NCBI GenBank assembly: GCA_001414485.1
Contig: LLEY01000025.1
Span: 62,001-126,000, forward strand
From: Calycina herbarum
Taxonomy: Eukaryota > Ascomycota > Leotiomycetes > Helotiales > Pezizellaceae
DNA: 64,000 nucleotides
Reading direction: 5' to 3'
In this document: positions 24,374 to 37,198 of the stretch, piece after piece
Numbering within the stretch: the first letter of the stretch is position 1
Layout: each line of letters opens with the position of its first letter
Position numbers and translations under genes: made by a program
The notes under the pieces: generated by a model
Databases searched by the model: none
What the model was told of the DNA's origin: nothing
Seen by the model: the letters and a program-made list of their open reading frames with translations, nothing else

Positions 24374-24647
24374 TAAGCTTCTCTTTATTATTTAGTTATA
24401 AGTAGATTATATCTACTACTATGTCTAAGGCGTCTGTTTCTACTATACTAGGCTTATCTACGTTAAAATCGTATAAAATAAACTTTTCTACGAATCTTAC
24501 TTTAATCTTTTAAAAAGCGTTCTTAGCTTATTTACTCTAAATAAACTTAATAGACTTTTTTACTAGTACTAATATTAGTTTAGTAATCTTTATATAGTCT
24601 TTAATAAATAGATAGTAGAAGTTTATAAATCTAAGAAAAGACTATAA
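24374..24647 (-). mobile_element. gypsy chromovirus copy 4, continuation (RNase H/RT)
   Basis: Continues the copy interrupted at 22513, parallel to about 6030-6290 of copy 2 (shared stretch CTCTTTATTATTTAGTTATA). It stops at about 24642, in the RT/RNase H junction, where the copia LTR begins. Confidence 0.8.
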
Positions 24648-24953
24648 TATAATCTATTACCGAGCTACGTATATTACCGAGCTACGTACTTTTATCGAAT
24701 TTACTACTCTACTACTTTAATATACGTTTTCTTCTTCTATAATTATTAGTTTAACTTAGTAGTTAATAGCTTAATATAAAAAGAGTATATTATCGTTATA
24801 ACTATCGTTGATATATACTAAGTAAGAAGGAAGTCTATACTCGGTTCTTAAATACCTGTTTTTCTTATTAAGCGAGAAAGACACGTAGAAGTATAAAAGG
24901 CACGTAGAAGTACTAACTACTTATATATATACTAACACTAACACTTCTTCAAA
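24648..24953 (-). repeat. probable 3' LTR of copia element
   Basis: About 306 bp from TATAATCTATTACCGAGC to TAGTATATATACTAACAC region, read on the minus strand as TGTTAGTG to GATTATA. It lies just downstream of the copia RNase H end. The partner 5' LTR is not in the window, so its limits rest on the TG start and position only. Confidence 0.45.
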
Positions 24954-27345
24954 GTTAGTAGAAGTAGTACTCTAAAAATTATTAAAAATCTGTTTTATTC
25001 TCTCTTACTAGCTATAACACTTATTTCTATAACCTAGATTACTCGTCGCTTCGTTCTACTTATTCTATAAGCTTTACGTCTAGCTTATTAGTATCGATTA
25101 GTCTCTAGAGAGCGTTGTAATAGTCTCTTTTTATTATAGTATCCGTAGAGTTACTTTTACCGTCTATCTACTTAATCTCGTTAATCTCTCTTAGCTTATA
25201 TACCTCTCTTAAGTATATAACGTTAATTATTAAACGCTTCTCTTTAGTAGTTCCTAGTTTAGCTATACACTTGTAAATAGACTTCGAGTTAGTATATATA
25301 ATAAGAGAGACTTTAAAGAAAAGAATACTTTCTAGAGTTAACTTAATAGAAGCAGTAGCGTTAAAACCAGAGCTTATAGTATATAATTCCAAGGCTAAAA
25401 CGCTGCGAGTTACCCGCTTACACTTAGTAGATAACTAGTATAAAATATTAGCGTTGTCGTCCTTGTCTATAAGTGCGATTACGTATCTAATTTATAATAA
25501 TAAATCCTTATTATTTGTAAAAGAGCTATCTATAAAGGCATAGAGCTTAAGCGAGTTCTTATCTAATTTAACGTACGTAAGGCCTCTTATAGCGTTGTTG
25601 ATTTACTACTAGATTCGTTTATTAAGAAGAGTAATATCGTCCTTTTATAGATCAGTTGTTTAAGCTACGTAGAATAGATTAAAAGCGGCTTCTAGCTAGG
25701 ATATAGTTATAAGATATATCTCTTAAACACGTTATATAACGTATTAATCCTTAGTAGACACTATATAAGATAATCTCTTAGTATTAACAGTTATAGCTAG
25801 CGACTTTTATACTAAGTTTAAATTCTTAGTATAATCCTAGAAAAGTGTGATTCCGCCTTAATACTTAGTAATCAAGCCTCTATTAAACTTGATTAGATAA
25901 TCTGCTATAAGCTATTCTCTTTCCTTAGAAAAGAAGCCTGCTTTCTTAATTACTTATTCTTCTTTAGTAAGAAAGACAGCGTTTATAAGTATAAGAGTAT
26001 CGTCTATTTAAAGTCTTATTATACTAAAAGAGTTAGCTTCCTTAGTATATAAAAGACAGGGGTCGAAGGTAGATTAGAGTATAGAAAGCTTATCTATATA
26101 GTGCTTCTAGTATATTATAAACCAGTGGTTGCTAGCTTCTAGGATACTATATAAAAGCTTAATTACTCTAAAGAATAAACTCTTCTACTATAGATATCTC
26201 TTTAGCAGATATATAAAGAACTTCCGGTTCAGTTCTATTAAGGATTAAGTATATACTTATATAATATCTTAACTCTATACTTAAAGTTCTAAAAAGATAG
26301 TTATTAGTACTAGTATTATTCTTCAACTAACTCTTTAGATAGTAGGAGCTTAAGTAAGTACTAGTAACTTTCTAATATTATTATATACTTAAATCACTAG
26401 CCTCGACTTTATAAAGATAAGTACTATGCCCTCGAGCTTAATATTATCAACGAATCGGGATCTAAAGATTCTAGTATCTAAAGATAGTTCTTCCTAAGTG
26501 ATTATCTTAAATACGCTATAGTCTATAAGACTGTTGATTTCCTTTTAATATAACTCGACGTAAATTATATTATTATTAGCTATAAATACTTTAATATCGT
26601 AGTTGTCTTCTATAGAGGAGATAAAGGTCTTAATATCAGCTAAAGTAACGTATTCCTTAGTATTATTATCTAAGGCTTCGACGTATATCTCTTATATTAG
26701 AGTATTAGAAGACTAGTATAGCCTTAGATACTTTCGTAGTCTTCCTCGTCTACGTTTTTATTATAAACTTGATATCTAGTTTAAAAGTAGATCCCGATTC
26801 GATAGTAATTCTAGTAGATCTATATAAGTATTCTAACGTTCTAGAAGTTACTAGAGTTAGTAACAGGTTCGAGGTCGAACTAGGGGTTCCTAGTTATAAG
26901 TTTATAAGTGTAGTTAAGCTTCCTCGTCGTCTAAGTATTAACGGACGTTTTTATAGTATATTATACCCTCGTAGTATATTATACTTAGTTTAAGAGTTCT
27001 AGAGAGTTCTTTTAAGTATAGTTTTACTACTATAGATCTAAACCTTATAAGTCTACTTAGTAGTATTATAATATAATCCTTGTTATCTATTTCTTATAAT
27101 AGAAAGAGCCCGGTCTAGAACTTCTTATATTCTTGTTATATAAGGACTTCTATATTATAACCTTTTTTCGAGACTGAATTTTTTGTTCTAAATCACTTGT
27201 TCTTACTTGCTTATACTAAACAAGCCGATTTCCTTCTATAGAAACCTCTCTAAGAAGGCCTCCGGCTCTTCCGCCGCCTTTAAAAAGAGGTCCGGGTAAG
27301 GAGGGAGTATGCCCGATTCCCTCTCTCCCGAATATATAGTAATAC

Positions 27346-28700
27346 TTCGTCTTAGTAACTACCAAAGCCCTAGAACGTAGTTCTATAAGCTAAACCTTCT
27401 TCGGAGGAACTACAGAAGCTATAGATTACTATCTAAGCACTATACTCGACAAAGCTCCCTCTAACCTCCTACTCTACCTCTAAGTCTTTTATACTTAAGT
27501 AGCTAATATTAGCCTCTTATTCTACTAAGCATACACCTTAGAGACACCTCCTCTACTACCTTCGACCTTAGAAACCCCCTCTATTATATATAGAGGCGGC
27601 CCTACGCCCTCCCCGACTCTCTCCCCCCCTCTAGCTCTAAGAGAAAAATTCTCGTACGTATAGACTATAAAGAATGCCTTAGCGCCTAAAAACATAACCT
27701 TAGTATTAATAATAATTCCACCTCTCTCTCTCTCTTCCTTAATAATACAGAAGAAGAAGAACAAGAACTCGCTAGCTAAACTAGACCTTAGAGTCTTTAT
27801 CCGACTTTCTCTTGATTCCTCTAAAAGAGAGCACTCTGCTCTTGCTATCTTCCTTACACTTTATAACCTAAAAATAGGTTATAAAGAGCTTATATAAGAG
27901 GTTCTCTCAGTTAACTCTAGATTTGCTATTATATCTAAAAATAAGGAAGCTCTAGAGGCCCTTCTAATAACAAAGAAAGCATTTATATAGACTCTATTCT
28001 TAGTAGCTAGGATCGAGACCTTATAAAACTAGGTAGTATATCGCCTATCTAGGATATCTTAGAATACTAAAGCTGTCGAAATTAATAATAAAGGAGTAAT
28101 TACCTTAACTCTTGCCTCTACTACTGCCGAAGTAGTAGCTATAGTAATAAAGGAACGAATCGGAGTAGCTCTTATAAAAGTCGATATATTAAGTAAATCG
28201 CTCTTTAGTAAGGTATTCTTTACCTCTTAGACTATCTTCTTTAAAGAAGAAGAGGCTTAGAATCACGCTATCTCGGATATAATATCTCTCTTTAGAAGAA
28301 GAGTCTTCTTTAAGTCTCTCCCTAAGGTCTCTTCAGTTGTTTAGTACTCTAAGTACTAGGGGTAGTATAATTAAAGGATTTATAGAAAGAACTAAAGATG
28401 TCGTCTTTATAGTACTACTTAGTATACCGAAGACTTATACCTAGAGTGTCTAAACTATATATAATATAAGCTAAAGTACCTATACTATAGTAGCCTACAC
28501 CTCTTAGACGACCCTAGATATCTACTTAGACTAAGAACCTTAGGAACACGCTCTACAGCTGAGAACAGAAGGAATATATACCAAGCGTATAACAAACTAC
28601 GGATTAGAAGCGAGCTCGACTCTCTCTATAGTAGCCTAGAACAGGTTATTCTAGCTACCCTATAAGCGAGAGTAGTTGATTCCCCTTCTCTCTCCCCCTT
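27346..28700 (+). pseudogene. LINE ORF1 (gag-like, zinc knuckles), RIP-broken
   Basis: A Pro/Ser/Thr-rich N-terminal part (about 27480-27640), a helix-rich middle part (about 27850-28330), then Cys/His knuckles near 28395-28520 (CRLYSTT, LECLNYI) in which several Cys/His codons have become Tyr, and a basic tail (TAENRRNIYQAYNKLRIR) at about 28560-28610. This is the usual plan of Tad1/I-clade ORF1 proteins, which bind the element RNA. The 79-codon open frame on the opposite strand at 27525-27764 is a shadow. Confidence 0.75.
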
Positions 28701-28834
28701 TCCCTCGATACCTTCTTTATCTTAAAGAGAAGAACTCTCTAAAGACACCTCTATAGAAGAAATAGCATACGCCCCCTCTATACGAAGAACCTAGAACTCT
28801 ACTATCATAGTCTCTTTATAAGTAGACAAGGACA

Positions 28835-31800
28835 CGCGAAGAACCACTGTCTTCAAGTACTACAAATCAACGTATATAAGTCTAGCAGATACTAGGAGCT
28901 TATACTACAGCTAGTATATACTAGGCGAGTCGACGTAGTACTTATTCAAGAACCGTATATCTACTTAAGAGAGATTAGCTACTAGATTATAAGACGCTAC
29001 CTAAACTACGACTGCTTTACACCTATATATAACTAGAACGCCGGACCTACTAGAGTACTCTCCTTTATACGTAAAGGGGCTAGGATCCTTATAAGTCAGC
29101 AGACCACTATTACTCCCTCGCTTTAATACCGAGACCTTGTTTACGCCTCGATTACTCTCTTATAAAGCCCCCCGCTATATATACTTAACGTATATAACGC
29201 TCCTCTCAGTGCTAGGGAAGCCGGGGAGGCTATTAGCTTTATTCTAGCCTCTTAACACATTTCTATAACAAATATCTTTATAGCTAGCGACTTTAATCTA
29301 AAGAGCCAGCTCTAGTAGCTAGACTTCCTAGGCCTAGAGAGTATATAAGCTCCCTCGCTTATCGACTAAATAGAGAGTAAAGGACTCTAACTCACTACCC
29401 CTCCTAGTATACAAACCCACAGCCTAGGGAACACGCTAGACCTAGCCTTCTGCTCTAGTAGCCTCTATTAAAGAGGGGCAACCTTAGAGGTTAACCTAGC
29501 CTTTAAGTATAGCTTAGATCACCTCCTAGTCCTTACTAGCCTACTATATACTAGTAGACTAGCTAGGAAGAACTCCCTACTTAAGCTTAGTACTCTTAAT
29601 ACTAAAGTCTTTAAAATAGTACTTTAAGGAAAGCTTTAAGAGCAGTAGCTCTTTAAGCTTATAGAACAACCGGATAGGAACTCGCTTAAGACTTTGGCAG
29701 AGTTTATTATTAAGAGTGTATATAGAGCGTACCTTAGTAGTACTAAGCGAGGGCTTGGTTATAGAGGTAGACACTCTTAGTAGAATAAGGAGTACTAATC
29801 TACAGCTACCGAGGCTAGAAAGATACGAAGGCTAGGAGCTAGCACAGAGTCTATTAAAGACCTCCGGAGAACACTTCGAGGAGAGATCTAGAAGACAAAG
29901 AGAGAACACTTCCACAGCCTAATCGACAAAGCTATAAAGAGCAAGGACGTCTTTAAGATTTGTAAGTAGCACTAGAGTATAGAGGTCTACAGGTCCCCTC
30001 CTTTAAAGGACTCGGCAGAGCAACTAGGCTTTACTACTTAGGAGAAACAGAAGATCCTAGTATAAGAACTACTTATAAATAAGGCAGAAGTCGGAGATAT
30101 ACTAACCGACACCCCGACTACCTCTACTTATTCTCTACCTTAGACAGCTCTTACTCTACGCGAGGTTAAGGAATCGGTTCTAGGAAAGGCCTCTACTGCT
30201 CTAGAGAAGGACGAACTTATTATAAGTGTCTTTAAGACAGCCTAGCCTTAGATCTCACACCTAGTCTATTCACTATTTAAGAGGTGTATAGAGACAGGCT
30301 TCTACCTAAAGATCTTCCGTATAGCTATTATAGCTATTATCCTAAAGCTAAATAAGAAGGATAAGTCGTCTCCTCGCGTATACCGGCTAATCTCTCTACT
30401 CTCGGTTCTTAGCAAGGGCCTCGAGAGGCTTCTAGCAAAGAGAGCCTCTTAGATTGCTATTAAGTATACTATTCTCGAACCGAACCAGTTCGGAGCTCTC
30501 CTACTAAGAGCAGCCATAGACCTTATAACCTGTCTCACCTTTAATATAGAGAAAGTACTTAGAGAGAAGTAAGAGGCTTCTCTTCTTATACTTAATATCA
30601 AGGGTGCCTTTAACGCTGTTCTTCTAGGCCGGCTAATTAAAAGACTCCGAGAGCAAGAGTAGCTATACAGCTTTATAGTATAGGTTACCTCCTTCCTATC
30701 TAGCAGATCTATTAAAGTAAAGCTAGACAGAGAAATAGGAGTATCTACCCCTCTTTAGTATAGGCTGCCCTAGGGCTCGCCTATCTCGCCTATTCTCTTT
30801 ATACTCTATATCCAGCTACTCTTTACCCTAGAAGTAGGCTCTCTCCTAACACTTCAAAGGTTCGGCTACGCCGACGACATTAGACTACTTGCTTTTAGGC
30901 CCTCTAAGGCAGGGAATACTACAGTCCTTATAAAACAGGTAGCTAGTACACTAGCTTAGAGGACAGAAGAGAGGATTACCTTTAATACTAAGAAGTCTAA
31001 ACTTATCTACTTCTCTCGTAAGAAAAAGCAAAAGGGAAGAGGTATCCGGCCCCCTTCTTCTATTATAGTAGAAGGAAAAACAATAGAACCTATATAAGAG
31101 CTTTAGTAGCTTAGTATCTTCTTTAACTCTCGTCTTACCTTCTATAGCCACGTTAGAAGGATAGCTAGCAAGGCTACACTAGTAGCTAGTGCTTTAAAGG
31201 GAACAACAAACACTATACGAGGCTCTCTCTTACACTTACTTAAATAAGCTACTACTACTTATATCCTGTCTATCGTCTACTTCAGAAGCGAGACCTGGTT
31301 CCCCGGACGTACTAGGGTAAGAGAGGGCCAGGTATAGAGTATAAAAAACAACCGAATTAGCCGCTATCTCACTCTACTAGATAGAGTAGTAGCTAAGTAT
31401 ACTAGGATTATCCTCCTAGTATATAAGACTACTCCTACCTTAGTACTTCTTATAAAATCCGGCCTTCTTACCTCTAAGATTAGTCTTATAGATAGAAGCA
31501 AAGTACTCGAAGCTAGGACTCGACGACTCGACCTAGCTTACCTACTAAAACGTTGTACTAACAACCCTTACTCTAAAGCTAGGCTTACTTATCGTACTTA
31601 TAAGGCTCTCCCTCTCTCTAAAGAGATCGACCCCCTCTAAGACCTATCGTAGAATAGAGGCTTTAACTAGCAAGCCCGCCTTCTAGAAATAGAGAGGCCT
31701 AACTCCGGAGGAACCAAGGACTCTTATAAAGCTAGATTCCTTAAATTCCTTACTACTATCCCTAATATAGACCTAGTTATCTTCTCCGACAGCTCTCGCT

Positions 31801-32700
31801 TAGACGACAAGAGAACTAGCGGAGGTGTCTATCTAACAAGAGAGGGAGCTATCCTCAACACCAAGGTTTACTACTTCGGTATAGCACTTAAGATCTACGA
31901 TACAGAGGCTAGAGCTGCTCTTTATAGACTAGAACTAGCTATCTCCTCTTCCTTCTAGCCCCTAGCTAGGAAGTGCTAGATCTGCTTTAACAACCTCGAA
32001 GTAATACTACAACTAACCTACCGGTCTTATAACACCTCACAAGAGACCTTTAATAGAGTTAACGAGTTAGCTCTATTATACCCTAGGAAAGTTTATACTA
32101 GGTAGTGCCCTAGTTATATAGGAATCAAAGGGAACGAGATAGTAGATAGAGCTACGAGGAGAGGCGCTCAGCTACTCTCGCTTAACTCTTTATCTTCTTC
32201 TCCTCCTTCTTCTTCTCTACTCTATACTACTACGCTTAAGAGAGAGGTTAAAGAGTCAGAGACTTAGCTTACAAAGAAGCTCTAGAACACCACAGCTCCT
32301 AGTCTATACAAAGACCTAGGGCTTGTTAACTGGTCCTTAAAACTAAAGACACTTCACCTACTAAGAGAGGTCCTAGCTCGCCTAATCGCAGCTCGCTCTA
32401 GCTACGGAGACTTTAACCTATATCACCTTCGCTTCTTCTACCTCGATATACTACTTACCTCAGGTAAGTATAAGTATAGTAGAGGAAAAACTCAATTCCA
32501 CCTTCTCTTTTACCAGCTAGCAAATAGAGTAGCCCCGGAACTACTTACAAAGGCTAAGAGGAATCTATAACTTCTCTTTAGCCTATACTACGAGGAACTC
32601 TTTTATAAGGTCTACTATAAGACAAAGTTTTATACTAAGATCTACCTCTTATAATACTTTTAAACTAATTAAGAACGAGAGCTGTTCTAGAAGTAGAGCT
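28835..32700 (+). pseudogene. LINE ORF2: AP endonuclease, reverse transcriptase, RNase H (RIP-broken)
   Basis: The endonuclease region starts LQVLQINVYKSSR (about 28851) with LIQEPYI (catalytic Glu) and later IASDFNLKS (about 29280). RT spans about 30,230-31,000: RLISLLSVLSKGLERLLAKR, ILNIKGAFNAV (motif A, where the usual Asp is now Asn), GSPISPILFILY, and FGYADDIRLLAF at 30861-30896 with the YADD pair intact. RNase H is at about 31,770-32,170: VIFSDSSRLDDKRTSGG, YDTEARAALYRLE, SYIGIKGNEIVDRAT. A C-terminal region follows to about 32,700. In-frame TAG/TAA occur throughout, so no enzyme can be made. Confidence 0.88.
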
Positions 32701-33718
32701 TCTCTTTAAACTATCTCTTGTAAATTAGCGTACTTTCTTTTACACCCCCTGTAGCCTAGGGCACCCCCCTAGCGTCATTTGCTTAACACTAGGACTTTCT
32801 AGGACCTAGCCTACGCGAGCTAGAATCCGCTTAACGTTAAATAGAAATAAATAAATAAATAAATATAAGAACTTCTATATTAAGTAGAATGTCTTTAACT
32901 CTATTAGGTAATAAGCTATTCTAAGTATAAATAGCCTTATTAACTTAGCGTTTTATAAGTAACCTACGTGCTTCCTCGGTAGCCTTCTTATATATCTTAG
33001 ACCTCTAGAATATTAACTATAATAGAGCGTCACTCTCGGCTATACAGGGATAAGCACCGTATACTAGTAAGATAGGTACTAATCTACTTAGTCCTACTAT
33101 ATTATTAATAGCTTTGAATACTATTTATAGTACTAAAGTCCTTATAAGTTCTAGCTATTATTTCTAGATAATCGAGTATATACGCCTAATTAGTCTATAG
33201 TAACGTTCTACTATACCGATCGAGTTATATACCTTAACTAGTACTGTCTTAACCTTAATTCCTATTAAGTTAGTATATCTCTTAAACTCCTTAGTAATAA
33301 AGTTTCTCTCTTCGTCTATAGTAATATAATCTAGGGGTTCTAAATAGGTGTTTATCTAACACTTTTAGAGGATCTTCTAAGTACTCTTTACACTTATATC
33401 CGGTAAAAACTCCCTAGCTTAGTATCGAGTTACTTAGTCTATAATATATAGAACTGCCTTTCCTTCTAAGAAGAAGACATCTATGATTATATTATAATTA
33501 AACTCGATGTTATTATAGAGTATAAACTTGAACTAGCCAGGTGACTTTCTATACTTTTAGTAGTATATATAGTATTTCGTAAGATACTATAATATACTTT
33601 AATCGATATCGTAGCTAGTCTTCTCTAGTATACGTTGTAAACGTAGTACTAAGGGATATCTAAATCGTCTATATAGACGGTAGATGTCGACTTCTATTAA
33701 GTAATATAGTATTTATTT

Positions 33719-36270
33719 AAGACTATATAAAGATTACTAAACTAATATTAGTACTAGTAAAAAAGGCTATTAAATTTATTTAGAATAAATAAGCTAAAGA
33801 CGCTTTTTAGAGAATTAAGATAAGGTTTATAAAAAAAACCTATTCTATACAACTTCGATATAGATAAACCTAGTATAATTGAAATAGACGTGTTAAATAT
33901 AGTAGTAGATACGATTTACCTATAACTAAATAATAAAAGGAAACTTATATCTATCGTATATTATTCTAAGATATTCGATCTAGTATAATAAAACTATAGC
34001 ATTTTTAATAAAGAATTACTTACTATAGTATTAGCCTTAGAACACTAGAGAATCTATTTATAGTTAGTAAAGTACTAAGTCACGGTTTCATCTAACTATA
34101 AGAACCTTAACACGTTTATAACAACTAAGGAACTTACGACTAGATAGTTAGCTAGATAGTTAGAAATATTAGAAGAATTTAATATCGTTATTTAATATAT
34201 AAAAGGAATATTAAACACTTAAGCTAACGCTCTTAGCTAAAAACCTAGATATAAGAGAAATAAAGAGTATAAAAAGATTATAATCTTAAAAACTCTTAGG
34301 AATAGAGATTTAGTACCTACTATATACGAAATAGTAGTAATAAACAATATCTAGATAGATAAGATTTAGAGTATATATAAAGATTATAACTAGTATATAA
34401 AAGGGAAATTATAGGTTCCTAGCTTATATATAAAGGAATTCGTATAAGAATACTATACTACGCCTACTTACAGCTACTAAGGAATTCGTAGAACCCTCTA
34501 AAGAATAAGATAATATTACTATATTAATTAATTATCCGCGATAGTTAAGAAAGTAATAGTAGAATATAATACCTATACTAGAAATAAGGCTTCCTACTAT
34601 ATATCTTATAAACAGATAAACACTACTCTAATACTATAGATACCTTAGAAATCGATATCTATAGATTTTATTATTAAATTACCGAAATCTAAGGATCTAA
34701 TAATAGGAGTTAAATATAATATAATCCTAGTTATTATAAAACAACTTATAAAGTATATAATTCTAATAGTATATATAGAGTTAAGTATAGCTAAGGAATT
34801 AGTATTCGTATTTCTTAGAGAAGTAGTCTTAAGACATAGACTACCTAAAGAAATACTCTTAGATAGAGATAAACTCTTTACTTAAAATTTTAAATCGCTC
34901 TTATAGAACGATTAGGTATAAAGAGAAAGCTCTCTATAGCTTTCTACTCTTAGATAAATAGAGGAAACGAACAGATAAATTAAGTAGTTAAAATATACCT
35001 TTATTATTATATAAACTACTAGTAAAACAACTAGGTAGAACTACTACCTTTAGTATAGTTCGTTTATAATAGTTTAGTAATAGAAATAATACTTATTATA
35101 CTATTCTATACTAACTTTAGATATAAATTATTAGCGTATTAAGAACCGCTATCTATAACTATTAATAACTAACTTACTTATATTTAGGTCTTAAAAATTA
35201 AAAGTCTATATAAAGAACTTATAGAGGATTTATAGTTCGTAGCTAAAAGAAACGCGTACTACTATAATAAACGAGATAGTTAGAAGCTAACGCTAAAAGA
35301 GGGAGATAAAGTCTACTTAATATTAAAAAACATTAATACGAAAAGACCGAGTAATAAACTAGATTATAAAAAACTTAGACTATTTAAAATTAAATAAGTT
35401 AAGAGACCTTTAGATTATAAACTAGTACTACTAAAGATAATAAACATCTACCTAGTATTCTATATATCTCTACTTGAACTAGTACTACTAAGAGCTCTAT
35501 TAGAGAATAAGTTAAATACTTAATTAAATAGTTGAATTACCTATACTTAGAAAACACTTAGGAGCTAAAAGGTAATCTTAACTATTACTTAAGAGAACAT
35601 TAGAAGTTCTACTACTAAAACCTAGGGTTACTTATATCTTATAGTTAGAAGAGAAAGCTTTAAGAAAAGCCGAATTAAGAGATAGTTTAGTAACAAAAGC
35701 AGGGTTACTAGAAGAAAGAGAGGCTGCTAGCTAGGTAATCTCTAAATCCTTTTATTCTTTCTCTTTCTCTTTAGCTTTATTAAGCTCTTATAGGTTAGTA
35801 AGACTACGACGGAGTATCTCTTACTTCTGCTTAGTAAGAAAGCGTTATTATTTCCGTAGTTAGAGGATCTTCTATATAGCTTCTTCCTAAACCTTATAAG
35901 CTGTCTTCTTCTTCTACTATAACCGCCGCTTCTAAGTATTAATAGATTCCTACTTAAAAAGTAAGAGTATTCGGTTTTATATCTTAATATTATAAGATTT
36001 ACTCTTCCTAGTATATTCGGAGTACTTAGAACTACTAGAGACGCCGACGTATTAACGACTAGTTTTCGTATTTATATAACGAGTATAAGGAATTATTTCA
36101 CGTCTAGTACGTTCGATATAGAGAGTGTTAAGAGTTCTATATTATTTAAGCTTATCTTTTAGAAGAGGTGTTAATAATATAATAGGAACTAAGGAGGCCG
36201 CTAGCCTCTTAACGATATTTTCTTAGGCTATACTTAAGTGTACGAACACGCTAGTCTAAGAAGGGGATAG
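33719..36270 (+). mobile_element. gypsy chromovirus copy 5 (RNase H to 3' end)
   Basis: Plus-strand frame from the RT/RNase H junction: FDIDKPSIIEID and IFNKELLTIVLALEH (RNase H, about 33840-34050), then integrase (about 34300-35200, with SISIDFIIKLPKS and LPKEILLDRDKLFT), then the 3' region. Compared with copies 1, 2 and 4 the first half of the chromodomain is missing: sequence jumps at about 35505 from LVLLRALLEN to the ENT-proximal part. It ends in the LTR at 36271. RIP stops throughout. Confidence 0.85.
35640..36000 (-). pseudogene. antisense reading frame in gypsy 3' region, copy 5
   Basis: Minus-strand frame matching the antisense frames at 868-1230 and 3835-4270: LRKQQRFLTK, then a stop (old Gln), then ILRRSLTNL and ELNKAKEKEKE, then an LSLNSAFLKAF end. 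Interrupted only by TAA/TAG at Gln-like positions. Part of it is duplicated again upstream of the second LTR at about 36745-36900. Confidence 0.5.
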
Positions 36271-36742
36271 TGTTACGAACTACAGTTACGTAGTAAGTAG
36301 TCTAGACAGCGTTCTAATAGAATAAGATATAATATCCGAGATTAGAAGGTAATATAGGAGGAAGTTAGTAATATAAAAGGCATTTAAGAATTTTAAGATC
36401 TTACTATTATAATACTATTAAAAGTCACGTACGGTTATATAACGTGTTCGTCTACATCGCTCTAGTCGCTCTAATCGCGAACGACATAAGCGACGCGAGC
36501 GACGTAAGCGATATAAGCGATATACTTAGGAATAAAGGTTCTATATAAGACTAGCGCGTCTGCTATTAGATAGGAGCTTCGTACTTAACTTTAGTTATTA
36601 ATCTTATTATCTTATTTAATATCTTTGATATAAGTAACGAGTTTACTTCTAAGTAAACAACCCGGCGTATCTATACTTCTTATCTATATACTAACCTTCG
36701 AGACTTAGTTATCTTTGTTTAGTTCGTTTGAGTTTCGTTACA
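36271..36742 (+). repeat. gypsy chromovirus LTR, best-preserved ends
   Basis: 472 bp, TGTTACGAAC to GAGTTTCGTTACA, with the TG...CA ends intact. This is the reference for the other LTRs in the window. It contains a CGCTCTAGTCGCTC / CGACGCGAGCGACG repeat block (about 36465-36520) that differs in length between LTR copies. Confidence 0.88.
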
Positions 36743-37198
36743 CATCTCTTACTCCTGCTTAGTAAAGAAGCGTTACTGTTTCTATAGTCGGAGAATCTTC
36801 TATATAGCTTCTTTCTAAACCTTATAAGCTACCTTCTCCTTCTACTATAACCGTTGCTTCTAGGTATTAAGAGATTCCTACTTAAAAAATAAGAGTATTT
36901 GGTTTTACTTCTTAATATTATAAGGCTTGCCTTTTCTAGTATATTTAGAGTACTTAGAACTACTAGTAATACTAACGTATTAACAGCTAGTCTTCGTATT
37001 AATATAACAAGTATAAGGAATTATTTCACGTCTTATATATTTAATATAGAGAGTGTTAAGAGTTCTATATTATTTAAGTCTATCTTTTAAGAGAGGCGTT
37101 AATAGTATAATAGAAGTAAGAAAGGCTGCTAGCCTCTTAACGATATTTTCTTAGGCTATACTTAAGCGTAAGAACACGCTAGTCTAAGAAGGGGATAG
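36743..37198 (+). repeat. duplicated gypsy 3' internal segment
   Basis: Near copy of about 35818-36270 (shared start CTCTTACT.CTGCTTAGTAA.GAAGCGTTA). Together with the following LTR it makes a tandem duplication of about 0.93 kb: internal end, LTR, internal end, LTR. Confidence 0.8.

Larger units (their letters stand above)
27158..32865 (+). mobile_element. full-length Tad1-like non-LTR retrotransposon (LINE)
   Basis: 5.7-kb element with ORF1 and ORF2, a 3' tail of AAATA units (32842-32865), and a 17-bp target duplication TAAGGACTTCTATATTA / TAAGAACTTCTATATTA (27141-27157 and 32866-32882, one RIP-type mismatch). The flanks join copia RT to copia integrase, so it landed inside that element. 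Base composition is less extreme than its surroundings. RIP stops (TAG/TAA at Gln/Trp sites) break both ORFs. Confidence 0.93.
24954..33718 (-). mobile_element. Ty1/copia retrotransposon, 5'-truncated, split by a LINE
   Basis: Copia-type order on the minus strand. Integrase is at about 33,715-32,883 (zinc-finger region, then core; for example GYKCKEYLEDPLK and the preceding RYRKSPG-like region). RT is at about 27,140-25,400. RNase H is at about 25,400-25,100, of which 25168-25392 remains open (SGFNATASIKLTLE, YTNSKSIYKCIAKLGTT, EKRLIINVIYLRE), the characteristic end of copia pol. Gag, protease and the 5' LTR are absent: the copy begins at about 33,718 against a plus-strand gypsy fragment. A full-length LINE lies inside it at 27158-32865. 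Many RIP stops. Confidence 0.85.

Noticed and set aside
25168..25392. 74-codon minus-strand open frame as a separate gene
   Set aside because: Copia RNase H fragment; neighbouring frame broken by RIP.
26769..26993. 74-codon plus-strand open frame
   Set aside because: Antisense to copia RT; open by chance.
27525..27764. 79-codon open frame on the minus strand
   Set aside because: Antisense shadow of the Pro/Ser-rich part of LINE ORF1.
30951..31151. 66-codon open frame on the minus strand
   Set aside because: Antisense to the LINE RT region; no motif of its own.
36899..37090. 63-codon plus-strand open frame
   Set aside because: Lies in the duplicated gypsy 3' segment and has no counterpart open in the other copies.
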